From JBFWRI01 sp050248995 (GTDB taxonomy: Bacteria; Pseudomonadota; Alphaproteobacteria; JAIXQD01), in NCBI GenBank assembly GCA_050248995.1, contig JBFWRI010000020.1, forward strand, positions 1-33,620: DNA of 33,620 nt. The letters are read 5' to 3'. Numbering within the stretch: position 1 is the first letter of the stretch; every line of letters starts with the position of its first letter. The notes beneath the pieces are model-generated. The model made no database searches. It saw nothing but the letters and a program-made list of their open reading frames with translations, and was not told where the DNA came from. The position numbers were made by a program, and so were the translations under genes. Positions 15,379-23,023 of this stretch are shown here, piece by piece.

Positions 15379-16670
15379 CGCAGCAAGACCGCATATTCAC
15401 CAACCTGTATGGCGAGAAGGGCGTTGACCTTGCCAGCAGCCGTGCGCGCGGTATCTGGGATAACACCAAGGCCATTATCGAGAAGGGCCGCGAGGCTGTT
15501 ATTGAGGAAATGAAGCAGTCGGGCCTGCGTGGCCGCGGTGGCGCCGGTTTCAGCACGGGTATGAAGTGGAGCTTCATGCCGAAGCCCAGCGAGAAGCCGC
15601 ATTACCTTGTCATCAACGCCGACGAATCCGAACCCGGCACATGTAAGGACCGCGAGATTTTGCGTTTCGATCCGCACCGCCTGATTGAAGGTGCGCTGAT
15701 TGGCGCTTATGCCATCAACGCACATGCTTGCTACATTTATGTGCGCGGCGAATTCAAACACGAGATCGACTGTCTGCAGCGCGCCGTTGATGAATGTTAT
15801 GCCGCCGGCCTGCTGGGCAAGAACGCCGCGCAAACCGGCTGGGATTTTGACCTGTACGTGCACCGCGGCGCTGGCGCTTACATCTGCGGTGAAGAATCGG
15901 CATTGCTGGAAAGTCTTGAAGGCAAGAAGGGCCTGCCGCGCCTGAAGCCGCCGTTCCCCGCGAACGCTGGTTTGTATTCGTGCCCGACAACCGTGAACAA
16001 TGTTGAAACGATTGCGTGCGTGCCCGACATCATGCGCCGTGGCGCGGCGTGGTTTGCCGGCCTTGGCCCACCAAAGAACAGCGGCACAAAGCTGTTCTGC
16101 ATTTCGGGCCATGTGAACAAGCCGTGCAACGTGGAAGAGATCATGGGTATTCCCATGAAAGAACTGATCGAAAAGCACGCCGGCGGTGTGCGCGGCGGGT
16201 GGGATAACCTGCTGGCCGTTATTCCCGGTGGTTCGTCAACGCCGCTGCTGCCGCGCGAGATTTGCGACACCGTGAACATGGATTTTGACAGCCTGCGCGC
16301 CGTGAATAGTGGTTTGGGTACGGCGGCCGTGATTGTGATGGATAAATCAACCGATGTGGTGAAGGCCATTGCCCGCCTGTCGCGCTTTTACATGCACGAA
16401 AGCTGCGGCCAGTGCACGCCATGCCGCGAAGGCACCGGCTGGATGTACCGCGTGATGCAGCGCATGGTACTGGGCAACGCGCGGCTGGAAGAAATCGATA
16501 TGCTGCTGGATGTCAGTCGCGAAATCGAAGGCCACACGATTTGCGCGCACGGCGACGCCAGCGCATGGCCGATCCAGGGCCTGTTCCGCCACTTCCGCCC
16601 CGTGGTGGAAGCGCGTATCCGCGAATACCAGACAAACCATTCTTCATATCGCGGGGTGGCTGCCGAATGA
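15372..16670 (+). CDS. nuoF: NADH-quinone oxidoreductase subunit F (51 kDa, NADH/FMN/N3)
   Basis: A 432-residue subunit that oxidises NADH and carries FMN and cluster N3. Visible are the nucleotide loop LRGRGGAGFSTGMKWSFMP, the FMN motif NADESEPGTCKDRE, GAYICGEESALLESLEG, and the [4Fe-4S] ligands C345, C348 and C351 (ESCGQCTPCREGTGW) with C391 in HTICAHGDASAWPIQG. The reading AHGDASAWP differs slightly from the common ALGDAAAWP. It starts with GTG. The stop overlaps the following SDR gene by four bases. Confidence 0.98.
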   Translation: MLAQQDRIFTNLYGEKGVDLASSRARGIWDNTKAIIEKGREAVIEEMKQSGLRGRGGAGFSTGMKWSFMPKPSEKPHYLVINADESEPGTCKDREILRFDPHRLIEGALIGAYAINAHACYIYVRGEFKHEIDCLQRAVDECYAAGLLGKNAAQTGWDFDLYVHRGAGAYICGEESALLESLEGKKGLPRLKPPFPANAGLYSCPTTVNNVETIACVPDIMRRGAAWFAGLGPPKNSGTKLFCISGHVNKPCNVEEIMGIPMKELIEKHAGGVRGGWDNLLAVIPGGSSTPLLPREICDTVNMDFDSLRAVNSGLGTAAVIVMDKSTDVVKAIARLSRFYMHESCGQCTPCREGTGWMYRVMQRMVLGNARLEEIDMLLDVSREIEGHTICAHGDASAWPIQGLFRHFRPVVEARIREYQTNHSSYRGVAAE

Positions 16671-17413
16671 GCAAACCACGCCTTCTCATCACCGGTTCCA
16701 AGGGCTTTGTTGCGCAGGGCTTTATCAAGGCCTATGGCAACGAGTTTGATATCGTTGAATACGATATTCAGGATGGTTACGACCTGCTGAACTGCGTTCT
16801 GCTGGAACGCTCGATGCAAGGCTGTGACCTTGTGCTGCACACCGCCGCCATTCCGGCGCCGCGCGAGGGCCGCACGTTCGAAGAATACTTCCGCCAGAAC
16901 GTCGAGGCGACGTTCAATGTGGCCGAAGCCGCGCTGTCGGCCGGTGTGAAGCGTTTAGTCTTCACCAGCTCGACCACCATTTACGGTATTGAAGGCGGCA
17001 TCCCGTTCAACTTCCCGATTACGGAATCGCAGCCGTTCGTTTCGCAGTATCTGAAAGCCGACGACTTGGAATGCCGCGACATCGATCTGTCGTATCACAT
17101 CAGCAAGGTAATGGCCGAACAGATTCTGGCGTGGTACGGCCTGAACAAGAAAATGGAAACAGCTGCCATTCGTATCGGCCCGGTCGGCAAGGTATTCCTT
17201 GGCACATCGGTAAGCCTGGAAAATGCCGCACAAGGTATCTACAAGGCGTTGGTGTGCAAAACACCACTGTGGTATGAGGCGTTCAGCATCGTCGATGACA
17301 TCGCACACATCAGCACGCAAAAAGCCAACGTCGTGCTGGGCTATGTGCCGCAGAATTCAAATTATGCGCCTGAGCAAATCCGCTCCACCATTGCCGCACG
17401 GAAGTCGTCATGA
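16667..17413 (+). CDS. NAD(P)-dependent epimerase/dehydratase (extended SDR) inside the nuo operon
   Basis: A 248-residue short-chain dehydrogenase/reductase. The Rossmann loop is TGSKGFVAQG (G10, G13, with Ala16 where a third Gly is usual). HTAAIPAP and FTSSTTIYG (S101-S102) follow, and the catalytic pair Y143 and K147 is present in YHISKVMAE. It lies between nuoF and the GNAT gene with four-base overlaps on both sides. At 248 residues it is short for an extended SDR (often about 300). The intact Tyr-Lys pair suggests catalytic activity, for example on a nucleotide sugar, but the substrate is unknown. Mitochondrial complex I contains an SDR-fold subunit, NDUFA9; homology is not shown. The start is ATG 16667, not the longer upstream reading frame that runs inside nuoF. 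Confidence 0.87.
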   Translation: MSKPRLLITGSKGFVAQGFIKAYGNEFDIVEYDIQDGYDLLNCVLLERSMQGCDLVLHTAAIPAPREGRTFEEYFRQNVEATFNVAEAALSAGVKRLVFTSSTTIYGIEGGIPFNFPITESQPFVSQYLKADDLECRDIDLSYHISKVMAEQILAWYGLNKKMETAAIRIGPVGKVFLGTSVSLENAAQGIYKALVCKTPLWYEAFSIVDDIAHISTQKANVVLGYVPQNSNYAPEQIRSTIAARKSS

Positions 17414-17901
17414 GTGAAGTGATCGCCATACGCCCGTGGGATGTGAAGGATCAGGCTGATATCTACCGCCTGCTGCTGGACTTGCAGGCGTATGAAGTGA
17501 TGTTGCATCCGACACGCCGCAACTGGACCGAACAGGACGCAGTTTCATACTGGGAAACCGTGAAGCCGCGCCTAAGTAAGCAGGAAGGTATCTGCCTTGT
17601 GGCCGAAGTGGATGGCCGTGTGGTCGGCTTCTCGCTGGGCTGGATTGAAAATGACGTGTTCGAGATGAAGGTGCACCCGCACGAAGCACGTTACGCATTT
17701 TTGTCAGAAGGTTTTGTATTCCCCGAATTCCGCCGCGGTAAAGTGTTCAGCCAGCTGGTGCACGGCATGGAAGAACATTTCTATAATCTGGGCATCCGCC
17801 GCATCCGCCGCGAGTCATTCGCCAATAATTCGTCATTGCTGGCGGCGGCGAACGCGCAGGGTTACCAGTTGTACGAAATCACGCTCGAGAAGGTGTTGTA
17901 A
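17410..17901 (+). CDS. GNAT-family N-acetyltransferase-like protein inside the nuo operon
   Basis: A 163-residue protein with the GNAT order: IAIRPWDVKDQADIYRLL at the N-terminus, the central strand GICLVAEVDGRVVGFSLGWI, and a turn-helix GFVFPEFRRGKVFSQLVHGM where CoA pyrophosphate normally binds. The usual R-x-x-G-x-G/A loop reads RRGKVF, so the last glycine is replaced by Phe. The C-terminal SFANNSSLLAAANAQGYQLYE matches the motif B helix and strand. Substrate unknown. It overlaps the SDR by four bases and nuoG by one base. The SDR plus acetyltransferase pair could modify a sugar or protein, but this is speculation. Confidence 0.8.
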   Translation: MSEVIAIRPWDVKDQADIYRLLLDLQAYEVMLHPTRRNWTEQDAVSYWETVKPRLSKQEGICLVAEVDGRVVGFSLGWIENDVFEMKVHPHEARYAFLSEGFVFPEFRRGKVFSQLVHGMEEHFYNLGIRRIRRESFANNSSLLAAANAQGYQLYEITLEKVL

Positions 17902-19964
17902 TGAAAGTAACGGTCAACGGCGTTGAAATCGAAGTCGCACCCGGCACCAGCGTGCTGCAGGCATGCGAAGCCGTGGGTATCGAGATTCCGCGTTTCTGCT
18001 ATCATGATCGTCTAAGTGTGGCGGGCAACTGCCGCATGTGTCTTGTCGAGGTCGAGAAATCGCCAAAGCCTGTCGCCAGCTGCGCGATGCCGTGCAACGA
18101 AGGCATGGTCATTAAAACAGATACGCCGGTGGTGGCAAAAGCGCGCAAGGGCGTTATGGAAATGCTGCTCATCAACCACCCGCTGGATTGCCCGATCTGC
18201 GATCAGGGCGGCGAGTGCGATTTGCAGGACCAAGCCGTTGGTTACGGCTTCGACCGTTCGCGCTTCTTCGAGAACAAGCGCGCCGTGAAAGACAAGGAAC
18301 TGGGTCCGCTGATCAAAACCGTGATGACGCGCTGCATTCACTGCACGCGCTGCGTGCGTTTTGCCGATGAAGTGGCGGGGACGCCGGTGCTGGGCGCCAC
18401 GGGCCGGGGCGAGGACGTTGAAATCGGCACATACATCCAGAAGGCGATCACCACAGAACTTTCGGGCAACCTGATTGATATCTGCCCCGTTGGTGCGTTG
18501 ACCAGCAAGCCGTTTGCGTTTACCGCACGCCCATGGGAATTGCGCAAAACAGAAACCATCGATGTGCTGGACGCTGTGGGAAGCAACATCCGCGTCGATG
18601 CGCGTGGCAACGAAGTGATGCGCGTATTGCCGCGCCTGAACGAGGATATCAACGAGGAATGGATCAACGACAAGACGCGCTTTGCTTATGACGGCCTGAA
18701 GCGCCAGCGCCTTGATAGGCCCTATGTTCGCAAGGGTGGCAAGCTGATACCGGCATCATGGGATGAAGCTTTGGCGCTGGCTGCCAGCAAGCTGAAAGCC
18801 GCCAATCCGAACAAGATCGCCGCGCTGGCGGGTGACCTGGTGGATATGGAAAGCACGTTTGCCCTCAGGCAGTTGCTGGAATCTCTTCAGGTAAAACATA
18901 TGGATTGCCGCCAAGACGGCGGGCTGTTCGATACAAGTCATCCAGTGGGGTATCGCTTCAATTCCACCATCGCCGGAATCGAGCAGGCGGATGCCATTCT
19001 GCTGATCGGCACCGACCCGCGCACCGAAGCGGCACTGGTGAACGCCCGTATCCGCAAACGCTGGCTGAAGGGCGGCGTGAAGATTGCTCTGGTTGGCCCT
19101 GAAGTCGACCTGACGTATCAGTACGAGCATCTGGGCACAACGCCATTGGTGCTGGAGCAGATTGCGCGTGGCGTGCATGCGTTCGCCACTACGCTGAAGA
19201 ATGCGCAGTTCCCGATGCTGATTATCGGCAGCGGTGCGCTGGCGCGTGAAGATGGTCTGGCTATTCAGGCGGTCGCCCGCCAGATCGCCGAGGCTTACAA
19301 CTTTGTGCAGCCAGGCTGGAACGGCTTTAACGTTCTGCACCGTGCCGGTGGGCGTGTTGGGGCGCTGGCGCTGGGCTTCGTGCCGCAGGGTAAAAGTGGC
19401 ATGACCACGGGCCAAATCCTGTATGCGGCTGCACATAACGAACTGGACGTGCTGTACCTGCATGGCGCCGACGAGATTGATACGCACCATCTGGGCAATG
19501 CCTTTGTGATTTATCAGGGCCACCATGGTGATGCGGGTGCTCACCGCGCCGATGTTATCTTCCCGGGCGCTGCGTATACCGAAAAGAATGCGACCTATAT
19601 GAACACCGAAGGCCGCGCGCAGCTGGCCAAGCAGGCCGCATTCCCGCCGGGCGAGGCGAAGGAAGACTGGAAGATTATCCGCGCTCTGTCGGCGGCCGTT
19701 GGGCAGGCGCTGCCGTATGACACGTTGGCGCAACTGCGCAAGGCGATGGCGGAAGCCGTTACGGCCACGGCGCAGCCGGGCACGATTGAAGAACATGCAT
19801 GGCTGCCGTTCGCACAGGGCGGCGATAATGTGCCGATGCAGTCGTCGGCATTCGTATATCCGGTTGAAAACTTCTATATGACCGACGTTATCAGCCGTGC
19901 CAGCAGCACGATGGCAAAATGTTCAACTGAATTATTACCACACAGCAGGGAGGCCGCCGAATGA
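17901..19964 (+). CDS. nuoG: NADH-quinone oxidoreductase subunit G (75 kDa, clusters N1b, N4, N5)
   Basis: A 687-residue subunit, similar in length to the mitochondrial 75-kDa type. N-terminal ligands are clear: N1b C33-x10-C44-x2-C47-x13-C61; N5 H93-x3-C97-x2-C100-x5-C106; N4 C145-x2-C148-x2-C151 with C195 in DICPVGALTSKPF. The longer C-terminal part is molybdopterin-oxidoreductase-like (LIGTDPRTEAALVNARIRKR, HHGDAGAHRADVIFPGAAYTE) and in complex I does not bind a cofactor. It relays electrons from NuoF towards NuoI. The end overlaps the Trp-rich 111-residue gene by four bases. Confidence 0.97.
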   Translation: MKVTVNGVEIEVAPGTSVLQACEAVGIEIPRFCYHDRLSVAGNCRMCLVEVEKSPKPVASCAMPCNEGMVIKTDTPVVAKARKGVMEMLLINHPLDCPICDQGGECDLQDQAVGYGFDRSRFFENKRAVKDKELGPLIKTVMTRCIHCTRCVRFADEVAGTPVLGATGRGEDVEIGTYIQKAITTELSGNLIDICPVGALTSKPFAFTARPWELRKTETIDVLDAVGSNIRVDARGNEVMRVLPRLNEDINEEWINDKTRFAYDGLKRQRLDRPYVRKGGKLIPASWDEALALAASKLKAANPNKIAALAGDLVDMESTFALRQLLESLQVKHMDCRQDGGLFDTSHPVGYRFNSTIAGIEQADAILLIGTDPRTEAALVNARIRKRWLKGGVKIALVGPEVDLTYQYEHLGTTPLVLEQIARGVHAFATTLKNAQFPMLIIGSGALAREDGLAIQAVARQIAEAYNFVQPGWNGFNVLHRAGGRVGALALGFVPQGKSGMTTGQILYAAAHNELDVLYLHGADEIDTHHLGNAFVIYQGHHGDAGAHRADVIFPGAAYTEKNATYMNTEGRAQLAKQAAFPPGEAKEDWKIIRALSAAVGQALPYDTLAQLRKAMAEAVTATAQPGTIEEHAWLPFAQGGDNVPMQSSAFVYPVENFYMTDVISRASSTMAKCSTELLPHSREAAE

Positions 19965-20296
19965 CCAAATCATCGAATGCCCAAAATAATGCCATGAATA
20001 ATCCGATGCAGTTCTGGCAGGAAACCATGGCGCACTGGATGCCCACGGCATGCACATCGGGCGATAAGCCGACCGCAACGCTGGAGCCGTTTAGCCAAAG
20101 TAAGGCGCTGGCCAACCCCATGGTGGCTGCAGCCGAATTCTGGCAGCAGTACTTCGCCTTTTGGCAAAGCGTGATGATGCCGCAACAGCAATCACACACG
20201 CCGAAGGTGACGATCGATTTCGGCAGCCCTGTCGGTTACATGCAGGCGATGCAGCAATGGCAGCAGATGTGGATGAAAGGCATGGGCGGCAAGTAA
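19961..20296 (+). CDS. Trp-rich 111-residue protein with repeated amphipathic motif
   Basis: No family is assigned. It has an internal repeat: NPM at 14-16 followed by FWQETMAHWMP (18-28), and NPM at 52-54 followed by FWQQYFAFWQSVMMP (60-74). A third related segment MQQWQQMWMKGM occupies 97-108. Seven Trp and 15 Met in 111 residues would suit amphipathic helices on a hydrophobic surface, as in phasin-like proteins, so a phasin-like or membrane-surface role is possible. No signal peptide or transmembrane helix is present. It overlaps nuoG by four bases and the next gene by one. Confidence 0.75.
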   Translation: MTKSSNAQNNAMNNPMQFWQETMAHWMPTACTSGDKPTATLEPFSQSKALANPMVAAAEFWQQYFAFWQSVMMPQQQSHTPKVTIDFGSPVGYMQAMQQWQQMWMKGMGGK

Positions 20297-20637
20297 TGAC
20301 AAGCGCCTCGCTTCATAGCCTGATGCAACAAGCCGAGAACGAAATTCAGTTCGATGCGGCGGCCTATGCTATGCTGGAAGGCGCGTCGGACGATGAAGCG
20401 AAACTTTTTGCCATTCGCCATTTAAACCTACACCTGATGCAGACATCGGGCCGTCTTGCTGCCGTATGCAGCGGTGCTGAACATGGCGAAGTGCTGGATA
20501 CCAAAGAAGTCGCTGCTGTTGTTCCCGAATCGCTTATCTATGTTCTACGCTTGGCCCGCGTTGCCGGTTTGACATCCGAGCAGTTGACCGCTGCGATCGA
20601 TGGCCAATACAAGGAATGGAAGGAAATGTATGGTTGA
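20296..20637 (+). CDS. Unrecognised helical 113-residue protein inside the nuo operon
   Basis: No family recognised with confidence. The start is the ATG overlapping the previous TAA by one base; a longer upstream frame would run inside the previous gene and is rejected. The protein appears all-helical: LHSLMQQAENEIQFDAAAYA, then DEAKLFAIRHLNLHLMQTSG, then ESLIYVLRLARVAGLTSEQL and a charged end YKEWKEMYG. The last part faintly resembles MazG-type pyrophosphatases (a D-x-L-I-Y-L-L-R-L-A helix), but the E-E-x-x-E motif is missing. It overlaps nuoH by eight bases. Confidence 0.7.
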   Translation: MTSASLHSLMQQAENEIQFDAAAYAMLEGASDDEAKLFAIRHLNLHLMQTSGRLAAVCSGAEHGEVLDTKEVAAVVPESLIYVLRLARVAGLTSEQLTAAIDGQYKEWKEMYG

Positions 20638-21622
20638 CGACATAATCCTTCCCGCACTCTGGCTGCTGGCGAAAATCGTCGCTATCATCCTGCCGCTGAT
20701 GGGCGCGATGGCGTACCTGACGCTGGCCGAGCGCAAGGTTCTGGCGGCCATGCACCTGCGCCGCGGCCCGAATGTGGTTGGCCCGTTTGGTTTGCTGCAG
20801 CCGCTGGCCGACGGCCTGAAGTTGCTGACCAAGGAAACGATTATTCCGTCGGGTGCCAACGGTGTTGTGTTTATTCTGGCGCCGATGATCTCGTTTGCCC
20901 TCGCTATGGTGGCGTGGGCTGTGGTGCCGTTTGACGACAAGCTTGTATTGGCCGATATCAACGTCGGCATCCTCTACCTGTTCGCGATTTCATCACTGGG
21001 CGTGTACGGCATTATCATGGCTGGCTGGGCCAGTAACTCGAAATATGCATTCCTTGGCGCGCTGCGCAGCGCCGCGCAAATGGTTTCGTATGAAGTATCA
21101 CTGGGCCTTATCATCGTGTGCGTGCTGGTGCTGGCTGGCACACTGAACCTGCGCGAAATCGTACTGGCGCAGGCCGAGCAGGGCTGGTACGTGGGCGGTA
21201 TTCTGTTCCCGATGTTCATCGTGTTCTTTATCTCGGGCCTTGCCGAAACCAATCGCACGCCGTTCGACCTGCCGGAAGGCGAGAGCGAACTGGTTGGCGG
21301 CTTCAACACCGAATATTCGGCGATGACGTTCGGCATGTTCTTCCTGGCCGAATACATGAACATGATTTTGATGTCAGCGCTGGCGACCATCCTGTTCCTT
21401 GGCGGCTGGCTGTCGCCGATTGATAATGAAGCGTTCAATGCCATCCCGGGTATCATCTGGTTCGCACTGAAGATCGCGTTGTGCCTGTTCGTGTTCCTGT
21501 GGGCTCGTGCAACCTTGCCACGCCTGCGTTATGACCAACTGATGCGTCTCGGCTGGAAGGTGTTCCTGCCGCTGTCATTGGTGTGGGTTGTTATCACGGC
21601 TATATATAAGGTGTACCTATGA
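20630..21622 (+). CDS. nuoH: NADH-quinone oxidoreductase subunit H
   Basis: A 330-residue membrane subunit with about eight helices, which connects the peripheral arm and the proton-pumping arm and lines the quinone channel. Signatures are MAYLTLAERKVLAAMHLRRG, PFGLLQPLADGLKLLTKE and GLAETNRTPFDLPEGESELV. ATG 20630 is chosen because AAGGA lies 5 bases upstream and the family begins here; an upstream in-frame start adds ten residues inside the preceding gene. It overlaps nuoI by four bases. Confidence 0.97.
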   Translation: MVDDIILPALWLLAKIVAIILPLMGAMAYLTLAERKVLAAMHLRRGPNVVGPFGLLQPLADGLKLLTKETIIPSGANGVVFILAPMISFALAMVAWAVVPFDDKLVLADINVGILYLFAISSLGVYGIIMAGWASNSKYAFLGALRSAAQMVSYEVSLGLIIVCVLVLAGTLNLREIVLAQAEQGWYVGGILFPMFIVFFISGLAETNRTPFDLPEGESELVGGFNTEYSAMTFGMFFLAEYMNMILMSALATILFLGGWLSPIDNEAFNAIPGIIWFALKIALCLFVFLWARATLPRLRYDQLMRLGWKVFLPLSLVWVVITAIYKVYL

Positions 21623-22104
21623 CAGCCGCTTCTTTCACTAAACGCTTGTTATTGTGGGAAATCGTCAAGGGTTTCGTGCTGACCTTCCGCTATATGTTCA
21701 AGCCGAAGGTGACCATCAATTACCCGATGGAAAAAGGCCCGCTGTCGCCGCGTTTCCGGGGTGAGCACGCGCTGCGCCGCTACCCGAACGGCGAAGAGCG
21801 CTGCATTGCCTGCAAACTGTGCGAAGCCGTTTGCCCGGCGCTGGCCATTACGATTGAAGCCGAGCCGCGCGATGACGGCCAGCGCCGCACCACGCGCTAT
21901 GACATCGACATGACGAAGTGCATTTACTGCGGCCTGTGCCAGGAAGCGTGCCCCGTGGATGCGATTGTGGAAGGCCCGAACTTTGAATTCGCGACCGAAA
22001 CCCGTGAAGAACTTTTCTATAACAAGGAAAAGCTGCTTGAAAACGGCGACCGCTGGGAAGCCGAGATCGCGGCCAATCTTGCCAAGGATGCGAAGTACAG
22101 ATGA
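21619..22104 (+). CDS. nuoI: NADH-quinone oxidoreductase subunit I (23 kDa, clusters N6a/N6b)
   Basis: A 161-residue ferredoxin-like subunit with two [4Fe-4S] sites: C62, C65, C68 and C72 in CIACKLCEAVCP, and C101, C104, C107 and C111 in CIYCGLCQEACPVDAI. Each site takes three Cys from one motif and the fourth from the other. The N-terminal helix LLLWEIVKGFVLTFRYMFKP lies on the membrane. It passes electrons from NuoG to NuoB. Four-base overlaps on both sides. Confidence 0.98.
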   Translation: MTAASFTKRLLLWEIVKGFVLTFRYMFKPKVTINYPMEKGPLSPRFRGEHALRRYPNGEERCIACKLCEAVCPALAITIEAEPRDDGQRRTTRYDIDMTKCIYCGLCQEACPVDAIVEGPNFEFATETREELFYNKEKLLENGDRWEAEIAANLAKDAKYR

Positions 22105-22718
22105 TGCTGGTTGATATCGCCTTTTATTTGTTTGCGTCGGTGCTGGTATTGTCAGCCCTGATGGTAATCAGCGCGCGCAACCCGGTGCATTCGGTGCTGT
22201 GGCTTATTCTGGCGTTCTTCAACGCGGCCGGCCTGTTCGTGATGCTGGGCGCCGAATTCGTGGCGATGATCTTGGTGATTGTTTACGTGGGAGCGGTGGC
22301 TGTGCTGTTCCTGTTCGTGGTGATGATGCTGAACGTGGATGCTGAAGAGCTGCGCCGCGGCTTTATGCAGTATGTGCCGCTGGGCGCGCTGGTAGGCGTT
22401 ATCCTGTTCCTGCAGCTGGTGTTCATTCTAACGGCAAACTTCATGGCACCCGACCAGATGGACATTACTGCGCAGTTGCCGATAGACGCGGCGGTAACCA
22501 ACACCAAGGCATTGGGGCTGGTGCTATACACCAAGTACGCATATGTGTTCCAGGTGTGCGGCCTGATTCTGCTGGTGGCCATGATCGGCGCGATTGTGCT
22601 GACGTTGCGCCAACGGCCGGGTGTGCTGAAACAAAGCATCAATACACAAATCAACCGCTCGCGTGCTGATACGATTGAAATGCAAACGCCGAAGCCGGGC
22701 GAGGGGGTTCAATTATGA
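22101..22718 (+). CDS. nuoJ: NADH-quinone oxidoreductase subunit J
   Basis: A 205-residue membrane subunit (ND6 homologue) with five predicted helices. Typical sequence is ISARNPVHSVLWLILAFFNA, followed by the conserved MLGAEFVAMILVIVYVGAVA and FLFVVMMLNVD. The polypeptide ends in a polar tail. Two adjacent ATG codons (22101, 22104) are possible starts; the first gives the four-base overlap with nuoI. It overlaps nuoK by four bases. Confidence 0.97.
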   Translation: MMLVDIAFYLFASVLVLSALMVISARNPVHSVLWLILAFFNAAGLFVMLGAEFVAMILVIVYVGAVAVLFLFVVMMLNVDAEELRRGFMQYVPLGALVGVILFLQLVFILTANFMAPDQMDITAQLPIDAAVTNTKALGLVLYTKYAYVFQVCGLILLVAMIGAIVLTLRQRPGVLKQSINTQINRSRADTIEMQTPKPGEGVQL

Positions 22719-23023
22719 GTATAACCCTTGATCATTTTCTTGTGCTGTCATCGCTGCTGTTCACGTTGGGCGTTGTCGGCATTTTCCTGAACCGCAAGAA
22801 CGTCATCCTGATTTTGATGTGCGTTGAGCTTATCCTGCTGTCGGTCAACATCAATTTCGTCGCGTTCTCGGCCTTCATGGGCGACCTTGTCGGGCAGGTC
22901 TTCACGATGGTCGTGCTGACGGTGGCCGCCGCCGAAGCCGCGATCGGCCTTGCCATTCTTGTTGTGTACTTCCGTAATCGCCACTCAATCGCAGTGGATG
23001 ACGCGAATGTGATGAGAGGATAA
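22715..23023 (+). CDS. nuoK: NADH-quinone oxidoreductase subunit K
   Basis: A 102-residue membrane subunit (ND4L homologue) with three helices. The two conserved membrane glutamates of the proton path are visible in MCVELILLSVNINFVAF and in AAAEAAIGLAILVVYFRNR. Length is exactly as in other bacteria. It overlaps nuoJ by four bases and nuoL by one. Confidence 0.98.
   Translation: MSITLDHFLVLSSLLFTLGVVGIFLNRKNVILILMCVELILLSVNINFVAFSAFMGDLVGQVFTMVVLTVAAAEAAIGLAILVVYFRNRHSIAVDDANVMRG

Noticed and set aside
16412..16666. Upstream in-frame extension of the SDR gene
   Set aside because: It lies inside nuoF in another frame, has arginine-rich nonsense composition and precedes the Rossmann motif start. 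ATG 16667 fits both the fold and the four-base overlap.
18756..19796. 346-residue open frame on the minus strand
   Set aside because: Antisense shadow of nuoG with no recognisable motif.
20296..20637. MazG-like pyrophosphatase identity for the 113-residue protein
   Set aside because: Only one helix resembles the family; the metal-binding E-E-x-x-E and E-x-x-D motifs are not visible.
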